DNA of 64,000 nucleotides from a bacterium (GCA_905221145.1 CAJNCA010000002.1:350217-414216), one strand, 5' to 3'; counted from the stretch's first letter, positions 48,375 through 58,246 are shown. Translations and numbers: made by a program. The notes: a model not told the origin generated them from the sequence alone.

Positions 48375-49094
48375 TTATTCTTTGTTTTCTTTGATTTCTG
48401 CCAGCATTTTTTCTTCTTCTGCTGTCAGTTGATAATGTTCTAACAAATCCGGTCTGCGCTCGTAGGTTTTCTTTAAACTTTCATACAATCGCCACTGACG
48501 AATTTTTTCATGGTGACCACTCATCAGTACATCTGGCACGACCATACCTCGATAATCATAGGGACGTGTGTACTGAGGATATTCGAGAAGACCAGAAGAA
48601 AAACTATCATCTTGGTGGCTAGATTCCTTGCCAATCACTTCTGGAATCAGGCGAACTGTAGCATCAATCATGGTCATGGCCGCCAATTCTCCACCAGTAA
48701 GGACATAATCTCCTAGGGAAATCTCATCCGTCACCAGTGTCTTGATGCGCTCATCATAACCCTCATAGTGACCGCAAATGAAGATCAGTTCTTCTTCCTG
48801 AGCCAAATCCTCAGCATAAGCCTGATCAAACTGCTTTCCAGCTGGATCGAGGAGAATGACGCGTGGATTTTTCTTTTCGATGGCATCAAAAGCATCGAAA
48901 ATGGGTTGGGCTCGAAGCAACATCCCCTGTCCACCTCCGTATGGCTCGTCGTCTACATGGCGGGCCTTTTCAGCATATTCTCGAAAATTATGATACTGGA
49001 TATCCAAGATCCCTTTTTCACGAGCCTTTCCAACGATTGAGTGCTCTAGCGGAGAAAACATCTCTGGAAAGAGGGTTAAAATATCAATCTTCAT
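48375..49094 (-). CDS. trmD: tRNA (guanine-N1)-methyltransferase
   Basis: 239 aa SPOUT enzyme making m1G37 in tRNA, which prevents +1 frameshifting. [12 protein letters not shown] at the N-terminus, [21 protein letters not shown] near 51, and the trefoil-knot [12 protein letters not shown] and [13 protein letters not shown] segments. It overlaps rimM by 11 nt. Confidence 0.97.
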   Translation of the reverse strand: MKIDILTLFPEMFSPLEHSIVGKAREKGILDIQYHNFREYAEKARHVDDEPYGGGQGMLLRAQPIFDAFDAIEKKNPRVILLDPAGKQFDQAYAEDLAQEEELIFICGHYEGYDERIKTLVTDEISLGDYVLTGGELAAMTMIDATVRLIPEVIGKESSHQDDSFSSGLLEYPQYTRPYDYRGMVVPDVLMSGHHEKIRQWRLYESLKKTYERRPDLLEHYQLTAEEEKMLAEIKENKE

Positions 49095-49602
49095 CGTCTA
49101 ACCCTTCTAAGATTTCCACATCGACGCGGTTATTCGGAATATCAACATTGAGAACCACTGGTGGTATATATGGTAAAAGCAAATCACGTTTGCCTTTTCG
49201 CTTGACCACCCAGACATCGTTAGCCCCTGGTTGCAGGATTTCCTTGATGGTTCCAATCAAGTTATCACCCTCATAGACTTCCAAACCGATAATCTCGTGA
49301 TAGTAGAACTCACCATCGTCTAGGTCATTCAAATCTTCCTCAGCGACCTTGAGACTGTATCCTTTGTACTTTTCGATAGCGTTGATATGGTACATATCTT
49401 TGAATTTAATGATGTCAAAGTTCTTCTGTTTACGGTGGCTAGCAATAGTTACTGTTTGAACAAACTGATCTTTTTCATCAAACAAGGCCAGCTCAGCCCC
49501 TTTTTTAAAGCGTTCTTCTGCAAAATCCGTCACAGACAAGACTCGCATCTCACCCTGTAACCCCTGCGTATTGACGATTTTCCCAACATTAAAGTAGTTC
49601 AT
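49084..49602 (-). CDS. rimM: Ribosome maturation factor RimM
   Basis: 172 aa. Assists 30S head assembly via S19. N-terminal [17 protein letters not shown] (beta-barrel) and PRC-barrel segment [28 protein letters not shown] are clear. First gene of rimM-trmD-ATP-cone, with a good promoter just upstream and a CAGGAGA ribosome-binding site. Confidence 0.96.
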   Translation of the reverse strand: MNYFNVGKIVNTQGLQGEMRVLSVTDFAEERFKKGAELALFDEKDQFVQTVTIASHRKQKNFDIIKFKDMYHINAIEKYKGYSLKVAEEDLNDLDDGEFYYHEIIGLEVYEGDNLIGTIKEILQPGANDVWVVKRKGKRDLLLPYIPPVVLNVDIPNNRVDVEILEGLDDED

Positions 49603-49632
49603 CTTGTCTCCTGTAGTCTATTTCTATCCTTT

Positions 49633-49661
49633 ATTTTATCACGTTCCAGGGATTTTCACAA
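49633..49661 (-). promoter_or_regulatory. rimM operon promoter
   Basis: Minus-strand TTGTGA (49661-49656), 17-bp spacer, TAAAAT (49638-49633). Confidence 0.65.
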
Positions 49662-49678
49662 GTTGGAGGAAGAGGACA

Positions 49679-50011
49679 TCAACTCTTGTATCCCTTCAAA
49701 AAACCTTCCAAATCAAGTTCATGTTGGTACTTAATGGCTGCGGTTTTGTCTTTCTCAAAGATGGTTTTAGTTAGGTCAATATGGTTGATGGCTGCAATCG
49801 CGACGGTGTAGTGAATAATATCAGCCAGTTCTTTAGCAAGTTCCTCGTTCGAATCTTGAACTCCCTCTTTTCGACCAGAGCGACCATTCAAAACTTCAGC
49901 TACTTCTCCAACTTCCTCCACTAGCTTGATAAAAAGACCTTCCTCAGTCCGAGACTGCTGATAATTTTCCAGTAGATAGTCTTGTAATTGTCTAAACGTT
50001 AAATCCTTCAT
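49679..50011 (-). CDS. MazG-like nucleotide pyrophosphohydrolase
   Basis: 110 aa from the ATG at 50011 (AAGGAG upstream). All-alpha NTP-PPase: KLVEEVGEVAEVLNG (EExxE metal site near 30-44) and KELADIIHYTVAIAA (ExxD site). Probably a house-cleaning NTPase; substrate unknown. The start codon lies 15 nt after the T-run of a terminator, with no promoter visible between, so it depends on read-through from rpsP-khpA. Confidence 0.87.
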   Translation of the reverse strand: MKDLTFRQLQDYLLENYQQSRTEEGLFIKLVEEVGEVAEVLNGRSGRKEGVQDSNEELAKELADIIHYTVAIAAINHIDLTKTIFEKDKTAAIKYQHELDLEGFLKGYKS

Positions 50012-50025
50012 ATCCTGCTCCTTGC

Positions 50026-50050
50026 AAAAAAAGCGAGACATTCGTCCCGC
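50026..50050 (-). terminator. Terminator between khpA and mazG-like genes
   Basis: Minus strand GCGGGAC-GAAT-GTCTCGC followed by TTTTTTT (one mismatch). Confidence 0.82.
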
Positions 50051-50055
50051 CCTTC

Positions 50056-50295
50056 TTATTTTTCGTCAATAACGATTCTTACTTTTTTGTCTTCAGTTGG
50101 GACAGAGTAGACAATCGTTCTTATCGCAGAAATAGTGCGACCCTTACGACCGATTACACGACCCACATCACTTTGATCAAGATCCAAATGATATTCCAAA
50201 AATTCTGGTGTATCTTCAATCTTGATAGTTAAGGCATCTGGTTGTGAAATCAAGGGTTTCACAATCGCAATAATGAGATTTTCAATCGTATCCAT
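50056..50295 (-). CDS. khpA: KH-domain RNA-binding protein KhpA
   Basis: 79 aa, single KH domain with the GxxG loop in [16 protein letters not shown] near 41-56. In pneumococcus KhpA pairs with KhpB/EloR to control cell elongation and division. It is 19 nt downstream of rpsP and co-transcribed with it, the standard arrangement. Confidence 0.94.
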   Translation of the reverse strand: MDTIENLIIAIVKPLISQPDALTIKIEDTPEFLEYHLDLDQSDVGRVIGRKGRTISAIRTIVYSVPTEDKKVRIVIDEK

Positions 50296-50314
50296 CTGTC
50301 AACCTACTTTAAAC

Positions 50315-50587
50315 TTATTTTGAGAATTTAGAATCGTGGAATTTCTTCAATACACCTTCTTTTGAAAGGATGTTGCGAACTGTATCTGAAGGTTGAGCTC
50401 CATCAGCCAACCATGCAAGAACGCGGTCTTCTTTCAAAGTTACTTGATTTTCAGCAACAAGTGGGTTGTAAGTTCCAACTGTTTCGATGAAACGTCCGTC
50501 ACGTGGTGAACGTGAATCTGCTACGTTGATACGGTAGAAAGGTTTTTTCTTAGAACCCATACGAGTCAAACGGATTTTAACTGCCAT
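50315..50587 (-). CDS. rpsP: 30S ribosomal protein S16
   Basis: 90 aa, [20 protein letters not shown] start diagnostic of S16. The ribosome-binding site is weak (AGAGA). Strong promoter 65 bp upstream; the mRNA 5' end would carry an 8-bp hairpin (50623-50639). Confidence 0.97.
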   Translation of the reverse strand: MAVKIRLTRMGSKKKPFYRINVADSRSPRDGRFIETVGTYNPLVAENQVTLKEDRVLAWLADGAQPSDTVRNILSKEGVLKKFHDSKFSK

Positions 50588-50622
50588 TTTTAAAGTCTCT
50601 TTTCTTATTTTTTATTTCGGTG

Positions 50623-50639
50623 AAATAGCTGAGCTATTT
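50623..50639 (-). promoter_or_regulatory. Hairpin in the rpsP 5' leader
   Basis: AAATAGCT-G-AGCTATTT, perfect 8-bp arms just downstream of the predicted transcription start; no T-run. Confidence 0.55.
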
Positions 50640-50651
50640 AGCACATGTTCT

Positions 50652-50679
50652 ATTATATCAGATTTCTGACAGGTGTCAA
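50652..50679 (-). promoter_or_regulatory. rpsP operon promoter
   Basis: Minus-strand TTGACA (50679-50674), 16-bp spacer, TATAAT (50657-50652). Confidence 0.85.
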
Positions 50680-50764
50680 GAAAAAAACTTGACAGACTAT
50701 AAAATTTTTAAACCATTTAGAAATTTGTTAGAAGTAGGAAATAAATGTTTGAAAGAGGCTATCC

Positions 50765-51212
50765 GTGAATACTATTTTAGAAACATTTTATAAAGACCAT
50801 CAAGTCAAACCCATATCGCCTGAACGAGATTTGGATGCTTGGCTTCTAAATCCCAAGCCTGTTCCCAAACGAAACATGGTTTCCTAAATACTTTGAGTAC
50901 ACTTATGGCATTGATGCCCCTAAACACCTAAAAACTCTGGTAGAAAAAGGTTATACTGTCATTGAAACTGCTTTTGATTCACTTGACCATCTGAATGCTA
51001 CAATGAAAAAGAATATTTTGAAAAGCAAGGGAATTACAGGATTATCTAAGATGAAGGCTGCCGATCTGGACCAAGCCCTTCATGACAACTTTTCAGAAGA
51101 AGAATTAGCAAGTCACTTTGCAATTCGTGGCTACAAATTGACTCTAAAGGGGGAGCAGATACTGGAACAGTACCAGGAAATTATCGACCGTCATCCAAAG
51201 AAAAATCTTTAA
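50765..51212 (+). pseudogene. Frameshifted gene of unknown function
   Basis: A GTG-initiated frame (50765) encodes MNTILETFYKDHQVKPISPE and on to VPKRNMVS before TAA at 50885-50887. The +1 frame continues without a break from about 50871 (ETWFPKYFEYTYGIDAPKHL...) through MKKNILKSKGITGLSKMKAA to 51212. One extra base near 50867-50870 joins them into a product of about 148 aa. The C-terminal half has an LKSKGITGLSKMKAADLDQAL stretch resembling a SAP-like helix-turn-helix (start about 51009). Function not recognised. The downstream part could still be expressed from the ATG at 51003. Confidence 0.8.
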
Positions 51213-51238
51213 TCAACCAAGTTAGGTTGATTTTTTTG
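51211..51238 (+). terminator. Terminator after the pseudogene
   Basis: AATCAACC-AAGTTA-GGTTGATTTTTTT. Confidence 0.88.
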
Positions 51239-51274
51239 TAAATCATTTAAAACACTTATAAAGAATTACAATTG

Positions 51275-51303
51275 TTGACAATCACTTACAAAAGAGATAT
51301 ATT
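51275..51303 (+). promoter_or_regulatory. Promoter of the DeoR-HAD operon
   Basis: TTGACA (51275-51280), 17-bp spacer, TATATT (51298-51303). The near-palindrome ATTGT-TG-ACAAT covers the -35. Confidence 0.7.
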
Positions 51304-51325
51304 AGTATTGAAAGGGGGAATTCAT

Positions 51326-52069
51326 ATGTACCAAGAACAACGATTAGAAGAAATCATTAAACTTTTAGAGGATAGAGGGAGTCTATCAGCAAAAGAAATG
51401 GTTGACTATTTCCAAGTATCCAAAGATACCATCCGCAGAGATTTTTCTATTCTCGCAAAAGAGAAACGAGCAAAAAGAACTCATGGAGGTTTATTGCCAA
51501 TTCAAAAGCAAAGGATTCTTGGTTTTCAAGGTCGAGCAGAACAGTCTTCCAAAGAAAAAGAGAAAATTGCTCATTTAGCTACCCAACTTATTTCTGAATC
51601 ACAATTAATTTTCTATGATGTTTCAACAACTGTACTTGAGTTAGCAAAAATAACAGATAAAAAAGTTACTATTTTCAGCCATTCATTAGATAATGCGCTT
51701 ATTCTAGGAGGGAAAGAAAATGTCGATTTTCACATTCTAGGTGGACGATTTCATAAAGAGAATCGTTTCTATTACTCATTAGAAGAATCAGACATTTTAA
51801 ACTCTATTAAGTTTGATTTAGCTTTTTTTGGAGCTGCAAGTCTTTCAGATGGTCAAGTTAGTTTTGAAGACCAAGAAGATGTTCTAATGAAAAAGAGAGC
51901 ATTTAAAACAAGCAAAACTCGTGTCTTACTGGCTGAAACCAGTAAAATAAGCAAACACTCTCACTTTATTCTTTCTGAACTAGCTGATTTTGATTATTGG
52001 ATTACAGACAAAGAACCCGATATAGAAATTCAGAAATCTTTAGATGGTAAAACAACTATTCTATTTTAA
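51326..52069 (+). CDS. DeoR family transcriptional regulator
   Basis: 247 aa from the ATG at 51326 (GGGGG ribosome-binding site). N-terminal HTH LSAKEMVDYFQVSKDTIRRD at 19-38 followed by RTHGG, then a DeoRC sugar-phosphate-sensing domain (IFYDVSTTVLELA, FFGAASLSDGQVSF, KTSKTRVLLAETSKI). Operon with a HAD phosphatase 12 nt downstream; likely responds to a phosphorylated sugar that the phosphatase handles. Confidence 0.92.
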   Translation: MYQEQRLEEIIKLLEDRGSLSAKEMVDYFQVSKDTIRRDFSILAKEKRAKRTHGGLLPIQKQRILGFQGRAEQSSKEKEKIAHLATQLISESQLIFYDVSTTVLELAKITDKKVTIFSHSLDNALILGGKENVDFHILGGRFHKENRFYYSLEESDILNSIKFDLAFFGAASLSDGQVSFEDQEDVLMKKRAFKTSKTRVLLAETSKISKHSHFILSELADFDYWITDKEPDIEIQKSLDGKTTILF

Positions 52070-52081
52070 AAGAGGTTAACT

Positions 52082-52894
52082 ATGACAAATATTAAATTGA
52101 TTATAAGCGATATTGACGGAACAATTTTAGACAAAAATCACCAGATAGACTCTTATTTGCCAGAACTGATGCCAATTTTAAAACAAAAAGAAATCCCTTT
52201 TGTCTTAGCTTCTGCTCGCTCTCCTCTCGGTATTGCTCCAATCTCTAAAGAACTAGGTATTAGTAACTTCCCAATCGCATGTTATAACGGTGCCCTAATC
52301 AGTAAGGGGGATGAGGTTCTAAGTCAGCATTCTATTGATAAAAATGAATTGGTATTTCTTCATGATTTTTTAAAAAGAGAATTTCCGACAGTTTCTATCA
52401 ATGTTTATTCTGGACAAGATTGGTTTGTTAATACTTTAGATAAATGGGTACAAATCGAAGCCGATATTACTGGAGAAAGTCCAAAAGTTACATCTATAAC
52501 AGATTTTATAAAAGAGGAACAAACTCTTGTTCATAAACTATTATTAATTGATAAAGCAGACACTATACAAAAACTGCAAAACACCTTATCCATTATGGAT
52601 TTCCCTCAAACGGATTTTTATCTCTCCAAGGATAACTATCTTGAAGTTACACATAATCAAGTATCTAAAAAACAGGCTCTGTTAGAATTGGCTAACTACT
52701 ATCAAATTCCCCCAAAAGAGATTATGGCCTTGGGTGACAATTATAATGATGTTCCCATGATTGAAACCGCAGGCCTTGGTATTGCAATGGGAAATGCACC
52801 AACAGATGTCAAATCCTGTGCAAATGCAGTAACAGATTCTAATGAACAAAATGGAGTAAGTCAAGCTATAAAGTTATATGTGTTAGCAGAATAA
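52082..52894 (+). CDS. Cof-type HAD phosphatase
   Basis: 270 aa. Complete HAD motifs: IISDIDGTILD near 8-18, a threonine/serine motif II in VLASARSP, motif III lysine in VSKKQALLELANYY, motif IV ALGDNYNDVPMIE. Type IIB (Cof) cap. Sugar-phosphate or FMN-like substrates are typical; unspecified here. Co-transcribed with the DeoR regulator. Confidence 0.92.
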   Translation: MTNIKLIISDIDGTILDKNHQIDSYLPELMPILKQKEIPFVLASARSPLGIAPISKELGISNFPIACYNGALISKGDEVLSQHSIDKNELVFLHDFLKREFPTVSINVYSGQDWFVNTLDKWVQIEADITGESPKVTSITDFIKEEQTLVHKLLLIDKADTIQKLQNTLSIMDFPQTDFYLSKDNYLEVTHNQVSKKQALLELANYYQIPPKEIMALGDNYNDVPMIETAGLGIAMGNAPTDVKSCANAVTDSNEQNGVSQAIKLYVLAE

Positions 52895-52965
52895 TCTCTA
52901 TTGATATTTGAAATCCACTTCCTTTTAGGGTACAATGGTAGAAATGAATTTTTGAGAGGATCAGA

Positions 52966-53769
52966 ATGAAAAAACTAGCAACCCTTCTTTTACTATCTAC
53001 TGTAGTCCTAGCTGGATGTAGCAGCATCCAACGTAGCCTGCGTGGTGATGATTATGTGGATTCAAGTCTTGCTGCTGAAGAAAGCTCTAAAGCAGCTGCT
53101 CAATCTGCCAAGGATTTAAACGATGCTTTAACAAATGAGAATGCCAATTTCCCTCAACTGTCTAAGGAAGTTGCTGAAGATGAGGCTGAAGTGATTCTCC
53201 ACACAAGTCAAGGAGATATCCGTATCAAACTCTTCCCTAAACTCGCTCCTCTAGCGGTTGAAAACTTCCTCACTCATGCCAAAGAAGGCTACTATAACGG
53301 CATTACCTTCCACCGTGTCATCGATGGCTTCATGGTTCAAACTGGAGATCCAAAAGGGGACGGTACAGGTGGTCAGTCTATCTGGCATGACAAGGATAAG
53401 ACAAAAGACAAGGGAACTGGATTCAAAAACGAGATCACTCCTTATCTCTATAACATCCGTGGTGCTCTTTCTATGGCTAATACTGGTCAACCAAACACCA
53501 ATGGCAGCCAGTTCTTCATCAACCAAAACTCTACAGATACCTCTGCTAAACTCCCTACAAGTAAGTATCCAAAGAAAATCATCGAAGCCTATAAAGAAGG
53601 GGGAAATCCTAGTCTAGATGGTAAACACCCAGTCTTTGGCCAAGTGATTGACGGTATGGATATTGTAGACAAGATTGCTAAAGCCGAAAAAGATGAGAAA
53701 GACAAACCAACTACTGCTATTACAATAGATAGCATCGAAGTGGTAAAAGACTACGATTTTAAATCTTAA
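52966..53769 (+). CDS. slrA: Cyclophilin-type peptidyl-prolyl isomerase lipoprotein
   Basis: 267 aa. Signal peptide with lipobox VLAGC (lipidated Cys18), a short charged linker (about 20-65), then a cyclophilin domain: [21 protein letters not shown] near 108-128, [20 protein letters not shown] near 166. This is the surface streptococcal lipoprotein rotamase SlrA, a folding catalyst for exported proteins that contributes to colonisation in pneumococcus. Monocistronic. Confidence 0.94.
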   Translation: MKKLATLLLLSTVVLAGCSSIQRSLRGDDYVDSSLAAEESSKAAAQSAKDLNDALTNENANFPQLSKEVAEDEAEVILHTSQGDIRIKLFPKLAPLAVENFLTHAKEGYYNGITFHRVIDGFMVQTGDPKGDGTGGQSIWHDKDKTKDKGTGFKNEITPYLYNIRGALSMANTGQPNTNGSQFFINQNSTDTSAKLPTSKYPKKIIEAYKEGGNPSLDGKHPVFGQVIDGMDIVDKIAKAEKDEKDKPTTAITIDSIEVVKDYDFKS

Positions 53770-53775
53770 AAACTA

Positions 53776-53813
53776 AAAAATACAGTACCCACATTCGGTA
53801 CTGTATTTCTTTT
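53776..53813. terminator. Bidirectional terminator (slrA/ABC-F)
   Basis: AAATACAGTACC-N7-GGTACTGTATTT perfect 12-bp stem with T-runs both ways. Confidence 0.92.
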
Positions 53814-53822
53814 ATATTCATT

Positions 53823-55364
53823 TTAAGTTAGCTTGTTAAAGTCCCAGATTTGGTCCATCCAGCCTTCATAGAAGTCTGGTTCGTGGCAGACCATAAGAAT
53901 CGATCCCTTGTATTCTTTGAGAGCACGTTTAAGTTCGTCCTTGGCATCCACATCCAGGTGGTTAGTCGGCTCGTCCAACACTAACACGTTGTTTTCACGA
54001 TTCATCAAGAGACAGAAACGAACCTTGGCTTGTTCCCCACCTGACAAAACCTGAATTTGGCTTTCGATGTGCTTAGTTGTTAAACCACAACGGGCAAGGG
54101 CTGCACGGACTTCTGCTTGGTTAAGTGCAGGAAAGGCATTCCAGACAGCTTCAAGTGGTGTTTGGCGATTGCCACCTTCTACTTCTTGCTCAAAATAACC
54201 AAGTTCTAGGTAGTCACCGCGTTCCACTTCCCCAGCGATTGGCGGAATAATACCCAAGAGAGACTTCAAGAGAGTTGTTTTCCCGATACCATTGGCACCA
54301 ATAATGGCAACCTTTTGATTGCGTTCAAAGGTAAGATTTAAAGGCTTGGTCAGAGGACGGTCATAACCGATTTGCAAATCCTTGGCTTGGAAGATAAAGC
54401 GTCCTGGTGTACGAGCTGATTTGAAATCAAAGGATGGTTTTGGTTTCTCACTTTGCAGTTCAATAATATCCATCTTATCCAATTTCTTCTGACGGGACAT
54501 AGCCATATTTCGTGTTGCAACACGCGCTTTGTTCCGAGCGACAAAGTCCTTAAGATCCGCAATCTCTTTCTGCTGACGTTCGTAGGCTGCCTCTAGCTGA
54601 GATTTCTTCATAGCATAGACTTCTTGGAACTGGTAGTAGTCACCAGAATAACGCGTCAGCTGTTGATTTTCCACATGATAGACGATATTGATCACATCGT
54701 TCAGGAATGGAATATCGTGCGAAATAAGGACAAAGGCATTCTCATAGTTTTGGAGATAGCGCTTAAGCCAGTCAATATGCTCAGCATCCAAGTAGTTGGT
54801 TGGCTCATCCAAAAGCAAGATATCGGGCTTTTCAAGGAGAAGCTTAGCCAAAAGCACCTTGGTTCTTTGTCCCCCTGACAAAGAAGTTACATCCGTATCC
54901 ATGCCAAAGTCCATAACACCAAGGGCACGCGCTACTTCGTCAATCTTAGCATCCAAGGTATAGAAATCACGACTCTCCAGACGGTCTTGGAGTTCGCCAA
55001 CTTCTTCCATGAGAGCATCAACATCCGCTCCGCCTTCAGCCATTTCCATATAAAGTTCATTGATACGGGCTTCTGCTTTAAATAGCTCATCAAAGGCTGT
55101 ACGGAGAACATCACGCACCGACTGTCCTTCAGCAAGGACGGAGTGCTGATCCAAGTAACCAGCAGTCACATATTTGGACCACTCAACCTTCCCTTCATCT
55201 GGCAACATCTTACCAGTTACGATGCTCATAAAGGTCGATTTCCCTTCACCATTGGCACCAACCAGACCGATATGTTCCCCCTTTAGGAGACGGAAGGACA
55301 CATCTTCAAAAATTGCACGGTCACCAAAACCGTGACTCAGGTTTTTAACTTCTAAAATACTCAT
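53823..55364 (-). CDS. ABC-F family ATPase
   Basis: 513 aa. Two ABC domains on one chain: GANGEGKST near 36 with LSGGQRTK and LLLDEPTNYLD; GANGIGKTT near 345 with LSGGEQAKVRF and LVLDEPTNHLD. They are separated by a charged coiled-coil linker (about 235-300). No membrane segments: ribosome-associated translation factor type. Linker length is modest, so housekeeping rather than classical antibiotic resistance is more likely. One nt separates it from the VanZ gene upstream. Confidence 0.92.
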   Translation of the reverse strand: MSILEVKNLSHGFGDRAIFEDVSFRLLKGEHIGLVGANGEGKSTFMSIVTGKMLPDEGKVEWSKYVTAGYLDQHSVLAEGQSVRDVLRTAFDELFKAEARINELYMEMAEGGADVDALMEEVGELQDRLESRDFYTLDAKIDEVARALGVMDFGMDTDVTSLSGGQRTKVLLAKLLLEKPDILLLDEPTNYLDAEHIDWLKRYLQNYENAFVLISHDIPFLNDVINIVYHVENQQLTRYSGDYYQFQEVYAMKKSQLEAAYERQQKEIADLKDFVARNKARVATRNMAMSRQKKLDKMDIIELQSEKPKPSFDFKSARTPGRFIFQAKDLQIGYDRPLTKPLNLTFERNQKVAIIGANGIGKTTLLKSLLGIIPPIAGEVERGDYLELGYFEQEVEGGNRQTPLEAVWNAFPALNQAEVRAALARCGLTTKHIESQIQVLSGGEQAKVRFCLLMNRENNVLVLDEPTNHLDVDAKDELKRALKEYKGSILMVCHEPDFYEGWMDQIWDFNKLT

Positions 55365-55365
55365 T

Positions 55366-55848
55366 TTAATTCCTTATCTTATTTTTATGTAATTGTTTAT
55401 AAAGGAGCCAAGCCAAATAGCCACCCAAGGTATTGGTCCACAAATCATCAATCTCAAAGACGCGATTGAAATCAAAGAAAAAGTCCAAGACTAACTGCGT
55501 ACACTCGATTCCAAGACTCACTAGAAAACTGAAAAGAAGAACTCTTTTTGTTTTCCTTAAATTTGGAAAGAGATAAAGGAGTTGAAAGATCAGAGGAAAA
55601 AGCAAGAAGACATTGAGGATATTTTGTAAAAAAATCCAATATAATTGTCCCATATCACTCACTTCGCCCAGTTTCCAGAAAGAATTGAAAGGAGTCAAAA
55701 GAAAAACCAGGCGTCCAAGATGCTGAATACCTGGAGTTTCCACTCCCACGGGAGAATGTTCTTGAGGAGTAAAACAAAAGTAGACGATACAAATGCTATA
55801 GAAAATAACTCCCCAGACCAAAATATGATTATGAGTTTTCTTCATCAT
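55366..55848 (-). CDS. VanZ-like family membrane protein
   Basis: 160 aa. Four to five membrane segments; VLVWGVIFYSICIVYFCFTP at about 9-28, NILNVFLLFPLIF near 75, and FLVSLGIECTQLVLDFFFDFNRVFEIDDLWTNTLGGYLAW (about 110-148) are VanZ-family core. Function unknown outside teicoplanin resistance. Two tandem ATGs (55848, 55845); the first overlaps the rlmN stop by one base (TAATG). Confidence 0.87.
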   Translation of the reverse strand: MMKKTHNHILVWGVIFYSICIVYFCFTPQEHSPVGVETPGIQHLGRLVFLLTPFNSFWKLGEVSDMGQLYWIFLQNILNVFLLFPLIFQLLYLFPNLRKTKRVLLFSFLVSLGIECTQLVLDFFFDFNRVFEIDDLWTNTLGGYLAWLLYKQLHKNKIRN

Positions 55849-56933
55849 TAAGGATTGACTGCTGCGACTGCTTTCTGACGGTCACGTTTCATTGTATTAG
55901 AACGCAATTGTCCACAAGCTGCATCAATATCAGTACCATGTTCTTGACGGACAACACAGTTAACCCCTTTTTTCTTGAGTGTATCATAGAAGGCCATGAC
56001 GCGCTCTTTAGGACTACGGCTATACTGGTCATGTTCACTAACTGGGTTATAAGGAATCAAGTTTACATAAGACAATTTCTTAATGTTCTTGAGCAATTCA
56101 GCCAATTCCAAGGCTTGTTCTACACCATCGTTAACTTCATTAAGCATGATATACTCAAAAGTCACACGACGATTAGTTGTCTCAATGTAGTACTCAATAG
56201 CAGCAAAGAGTTTTTCAATCGGAAAGGCACGGTTAATCTTCATGATGCTTGAGCGCAGTTCATTATTAGGTGCATGAAGGGAAACGGCAAGATTGACCTG
56301 AACTCCTTCATTAGCAAAATCACGAATTTTATGGGCCAAACCTGAAGTTGAAACCGTAATGTGACGAGCACCGATGGCCATTCCCTTGTCATCATTGATA
56401 GTACGAACGAAATTCAAGACATTGTTGTAGTTATCAAAGGGCTCACCGATTCCCATGACAACGATATGGCTGACGCGTTCGTCCTGACCACGCTCATCGA
56501 AGTATTTCTGAACCAGCATGATCTGCGCTACGATTTCTCCATTATTGAGGTCGCGTTGTTTCTTAATCAAACCAGAGGCACAGAAGGTACAACCGATATT
56601 ACAGCCGACCTGAGTAGTCACACAGACTGACAAACCATAGTGTTGACGCATGAGTACAGTCTCAATCAACATACCATCAGGCAACTCAAAAAGATATTTA
56701 ACTGTACCATCAGCAGATTCTTGAACGATACGCTGTTTCAAGGGATTGACCACAAACTGGTCATTGAGCTTAGCAATCAAATCCTTTGAAAGGTTGGTCA
56801 TTTCTTCAAATGACTGCACACGTTTACGATAGAGCCATTCCCAAATTTGATCTGCACGGAATTTCTTTTCTCCCTGCTCCAATACCCATTCCTGCATGGT
56901 TTGACGTGTTAAACTATAAATTGACGGTTTCAT
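55848..56933 (-). CDS. rlmN: 23S rRNA/tRNA m2A methyltransferase RlmN
   Basis: 361 aa radical-SAM enzyme that methylates A2503 of 23S rRNA and A37 of some tRNAs. The iron-sulfur motif [11 protein letters not shown] near 119 and the [15 protein letters not shown] segment are intact; a conserved C-terminal Cys in [20 protein letters not shown] completes the active site. Operon rlmN-vanZ-ABC-F, tightly packed. Confidence 0.95.
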   Translation of the reverse strand: MKPSIYSLTRQTMQEWVLEQGEKKFRADQIWEWLYRKRVQSFEEMTNLSKDLIAKLNDQFVVNPLKQRIVQESADGTVKYLFELPDGMLIETVLMRQHYGLSVCVTTQVGCNIGCTFCASGLIKKQRDLNNGEIVAQIMLVQKYFDERGQDERVSHIVVMGIGEPFDNYNNVLNFVRTINDDKGMAIGARHITVSTSGLAHKIRDFANEGVQVNLAVSLHAPNNELRSSIMKINRAFPIEKLFAAIEYYIETTNRRVTFEYIMLNEVNDGVEQALELAELLKNIKKLSYVNLIPYNPVSEHDQYSRSPKERVMAFYDTLKKKGVNCVVRQEHGTDIDAACGQLRSNTMKRDRQKAVAAVNP

Positions 56934-56953
56934 TTCTTCTCCTTATTCTCTAC

Positions 56954-57484
56954 TCACTTCTGACGAATGACAAAATGACGTTGTCCCTTATCCTCTTTCT
57001 GAGAATGCTGATCTTTCTGACGACGTCTATTTTTCTTATCTGCATTCGGTTTTCGTTTGGTTTGAGTCGGTTTCTTTCCTTTTCTAGAAGGCGTCTCTTC
57101 TTCCTTCTTACGCATTTTCTTGTCAAATGATGCTCGCTTAGGGGCTTCATTTTCTAGAACAAAATAGGCACAACCATAACTACAATACTCTAAAAGGTAG
57201 TCTTGTAAACGACTGATTTTTTCCATATTTTCTTCCGTTCGGTCATCCTTGTAAAACCCTCGTAGGCGAAGCTGTTCATTACTCCAGTCCCCCACGATAT
57301 AATCAAACTTGGTTAAGACTTCTGAAAAACGCTGATTAAAAGTCGTCACATCAAAGGCATCCTTGATATTTTCCACCAAGGAAAAAACTATCCCTTCCGT
57401 TTCGACCTTGTCCCCGTGTAAATGGAACTCAGGACCAGGAAACTTGTTATAGTTGTATAATTCAGGTGCAATTTCTTTTCGCAT
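56954..57484 (-). CDS. YutD-like (DUF1027) protein
   Basis: 176 aa. The N-terminal two-thirds (YNKFPGPEFHLHGDKVETEG..., FDYIVGDWSNEQLRLRGFY, YLLEYCSYGCAYFVLEN) is the YutD family of unknown function. The last ~55 residues are a Lys/Arg/Gln-rich disordered tail, suggesting nucleic-acid or ribosome binding. 20 nt upstream of rlmN and probably co-transcribed. Confidence 0.87.
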   Translation of the reverse strand: MRKEIAPELYNYNKFPGPEFHLHGDKVETEGIVFSLVENIKDAFDVTTFNQRFSEVLTKFDYIVGDWSNEQLRLRGFYKDDRTEENMEKISRLQDYLLEYCSYGCAYFVLENEAPKRASFDKKMRKKEEETPSRKGKKPTQTKRKPNADKKNRRRQKDQHSQKEDKGQRHFVIRQK

Positions 57485-57562
57485 AGATATCCTTTTTCCA
57501 CGATTACTTAATACTTTATTCTACCATAATTTCTAGCAGTTAGCACGTTTCTCATAAAAATG

Positions 57563-57588
57563 AAAAAAGTCTGACGATTTCGTCAGAC
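57563..57588 (-). terminator. sodA terminator
   Basis: GTCTGACG-ATTT-CGTCAGAC perfect stem, then TTTTTT on the minus strand. Confidence 0.9.
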
Positions 57589-57640
57589 CAGAATCATATA
57601 ACCTAAAAAAGAGAAGAACAATTCTTCCCTCCATATACCA

Positions 57641-58246
57641 TTATTTAGCAGCTGCGTACAATTCATCTACTTTATTCCAGTTGATGACTGAGAAGAAAGC
57701 TTTGATGTAGTCAGGACGCACGTTGCGGTATTTCACGTAGTAAGCATGTTCCCAAACGTCCAAGCCCAAGATTGGTTTTTTACCTTCTGAGATTGGTGTG
57801 TCTTGGTTTGCTGTTGAAGTCACTTCAAGTTTACCATCTTTGTTGACAACCAACCATGCCCATCCAGAACCAAAACGAGTTGTTGCTGCTGCAGTGAAGG
57901 CTGCTTGGAAGTCTTCAAATGAACCAAATGTTGCATCAATTGCTGCTGCAAGTTCTGCTGATGGAGCTGTTTTTTCAGGAGTCATCAATTCCCAGAAAAG
58001 AGCGTGGTTCAAGTGTCCACCACCATTGTTGATAAGTGCTTGACGGATATCAGCTGGGATAGATTCTACATCAGCAAGCAAGGCTTCAAGGTCTTCACCA
58101 ATTTCAGGGTGTTTTTCAAGAGCTGCATTAGCATTGTTGACATAAGTTTGATGGTGTTTGTCATGGTGCAAGTGCATTGTTTCCGCATCGATGTATGGTT
58201 CCAAAGCGTCGTATGCATATGGAAGATCTGGTAAGATAATAGCCAT
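57641..58246 (-). CDS. sodA: Superoxide dismutase (Mn/Fe family)
   Basis: 201 aa. Metal ligands His27 (MHLHHDKHH), His in [10 protein letters not shown] near 82, and Asp/His in [14 protein letters not shown] near 163-167. GGGHLNH and the family length fit the Mn-type enzyme of streptococci. AAGAGG upstream, own promoter and terminator. Detoxifies superoxide formed in aerobic, H2O2-producing streptococci. Confidence 0.96.
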   Translation of the reverse strand: MAIILPDLPYAYDALEPYIDAETMHLHHDKHHQTYVNNANAALEKHPEIGEDLEALLADVESIPADIRQALINNGGGHLNHALFWELMTPEKTAPSAELAAAIDATFGSFEDFQAAFTAAATTRFGSGWAWLVVNKDGKLEVTSTANQDTPISEGKKPILGLDVWEHAYYVKYRNVRPDYIKAFFSVINWNKVDELYAAAK

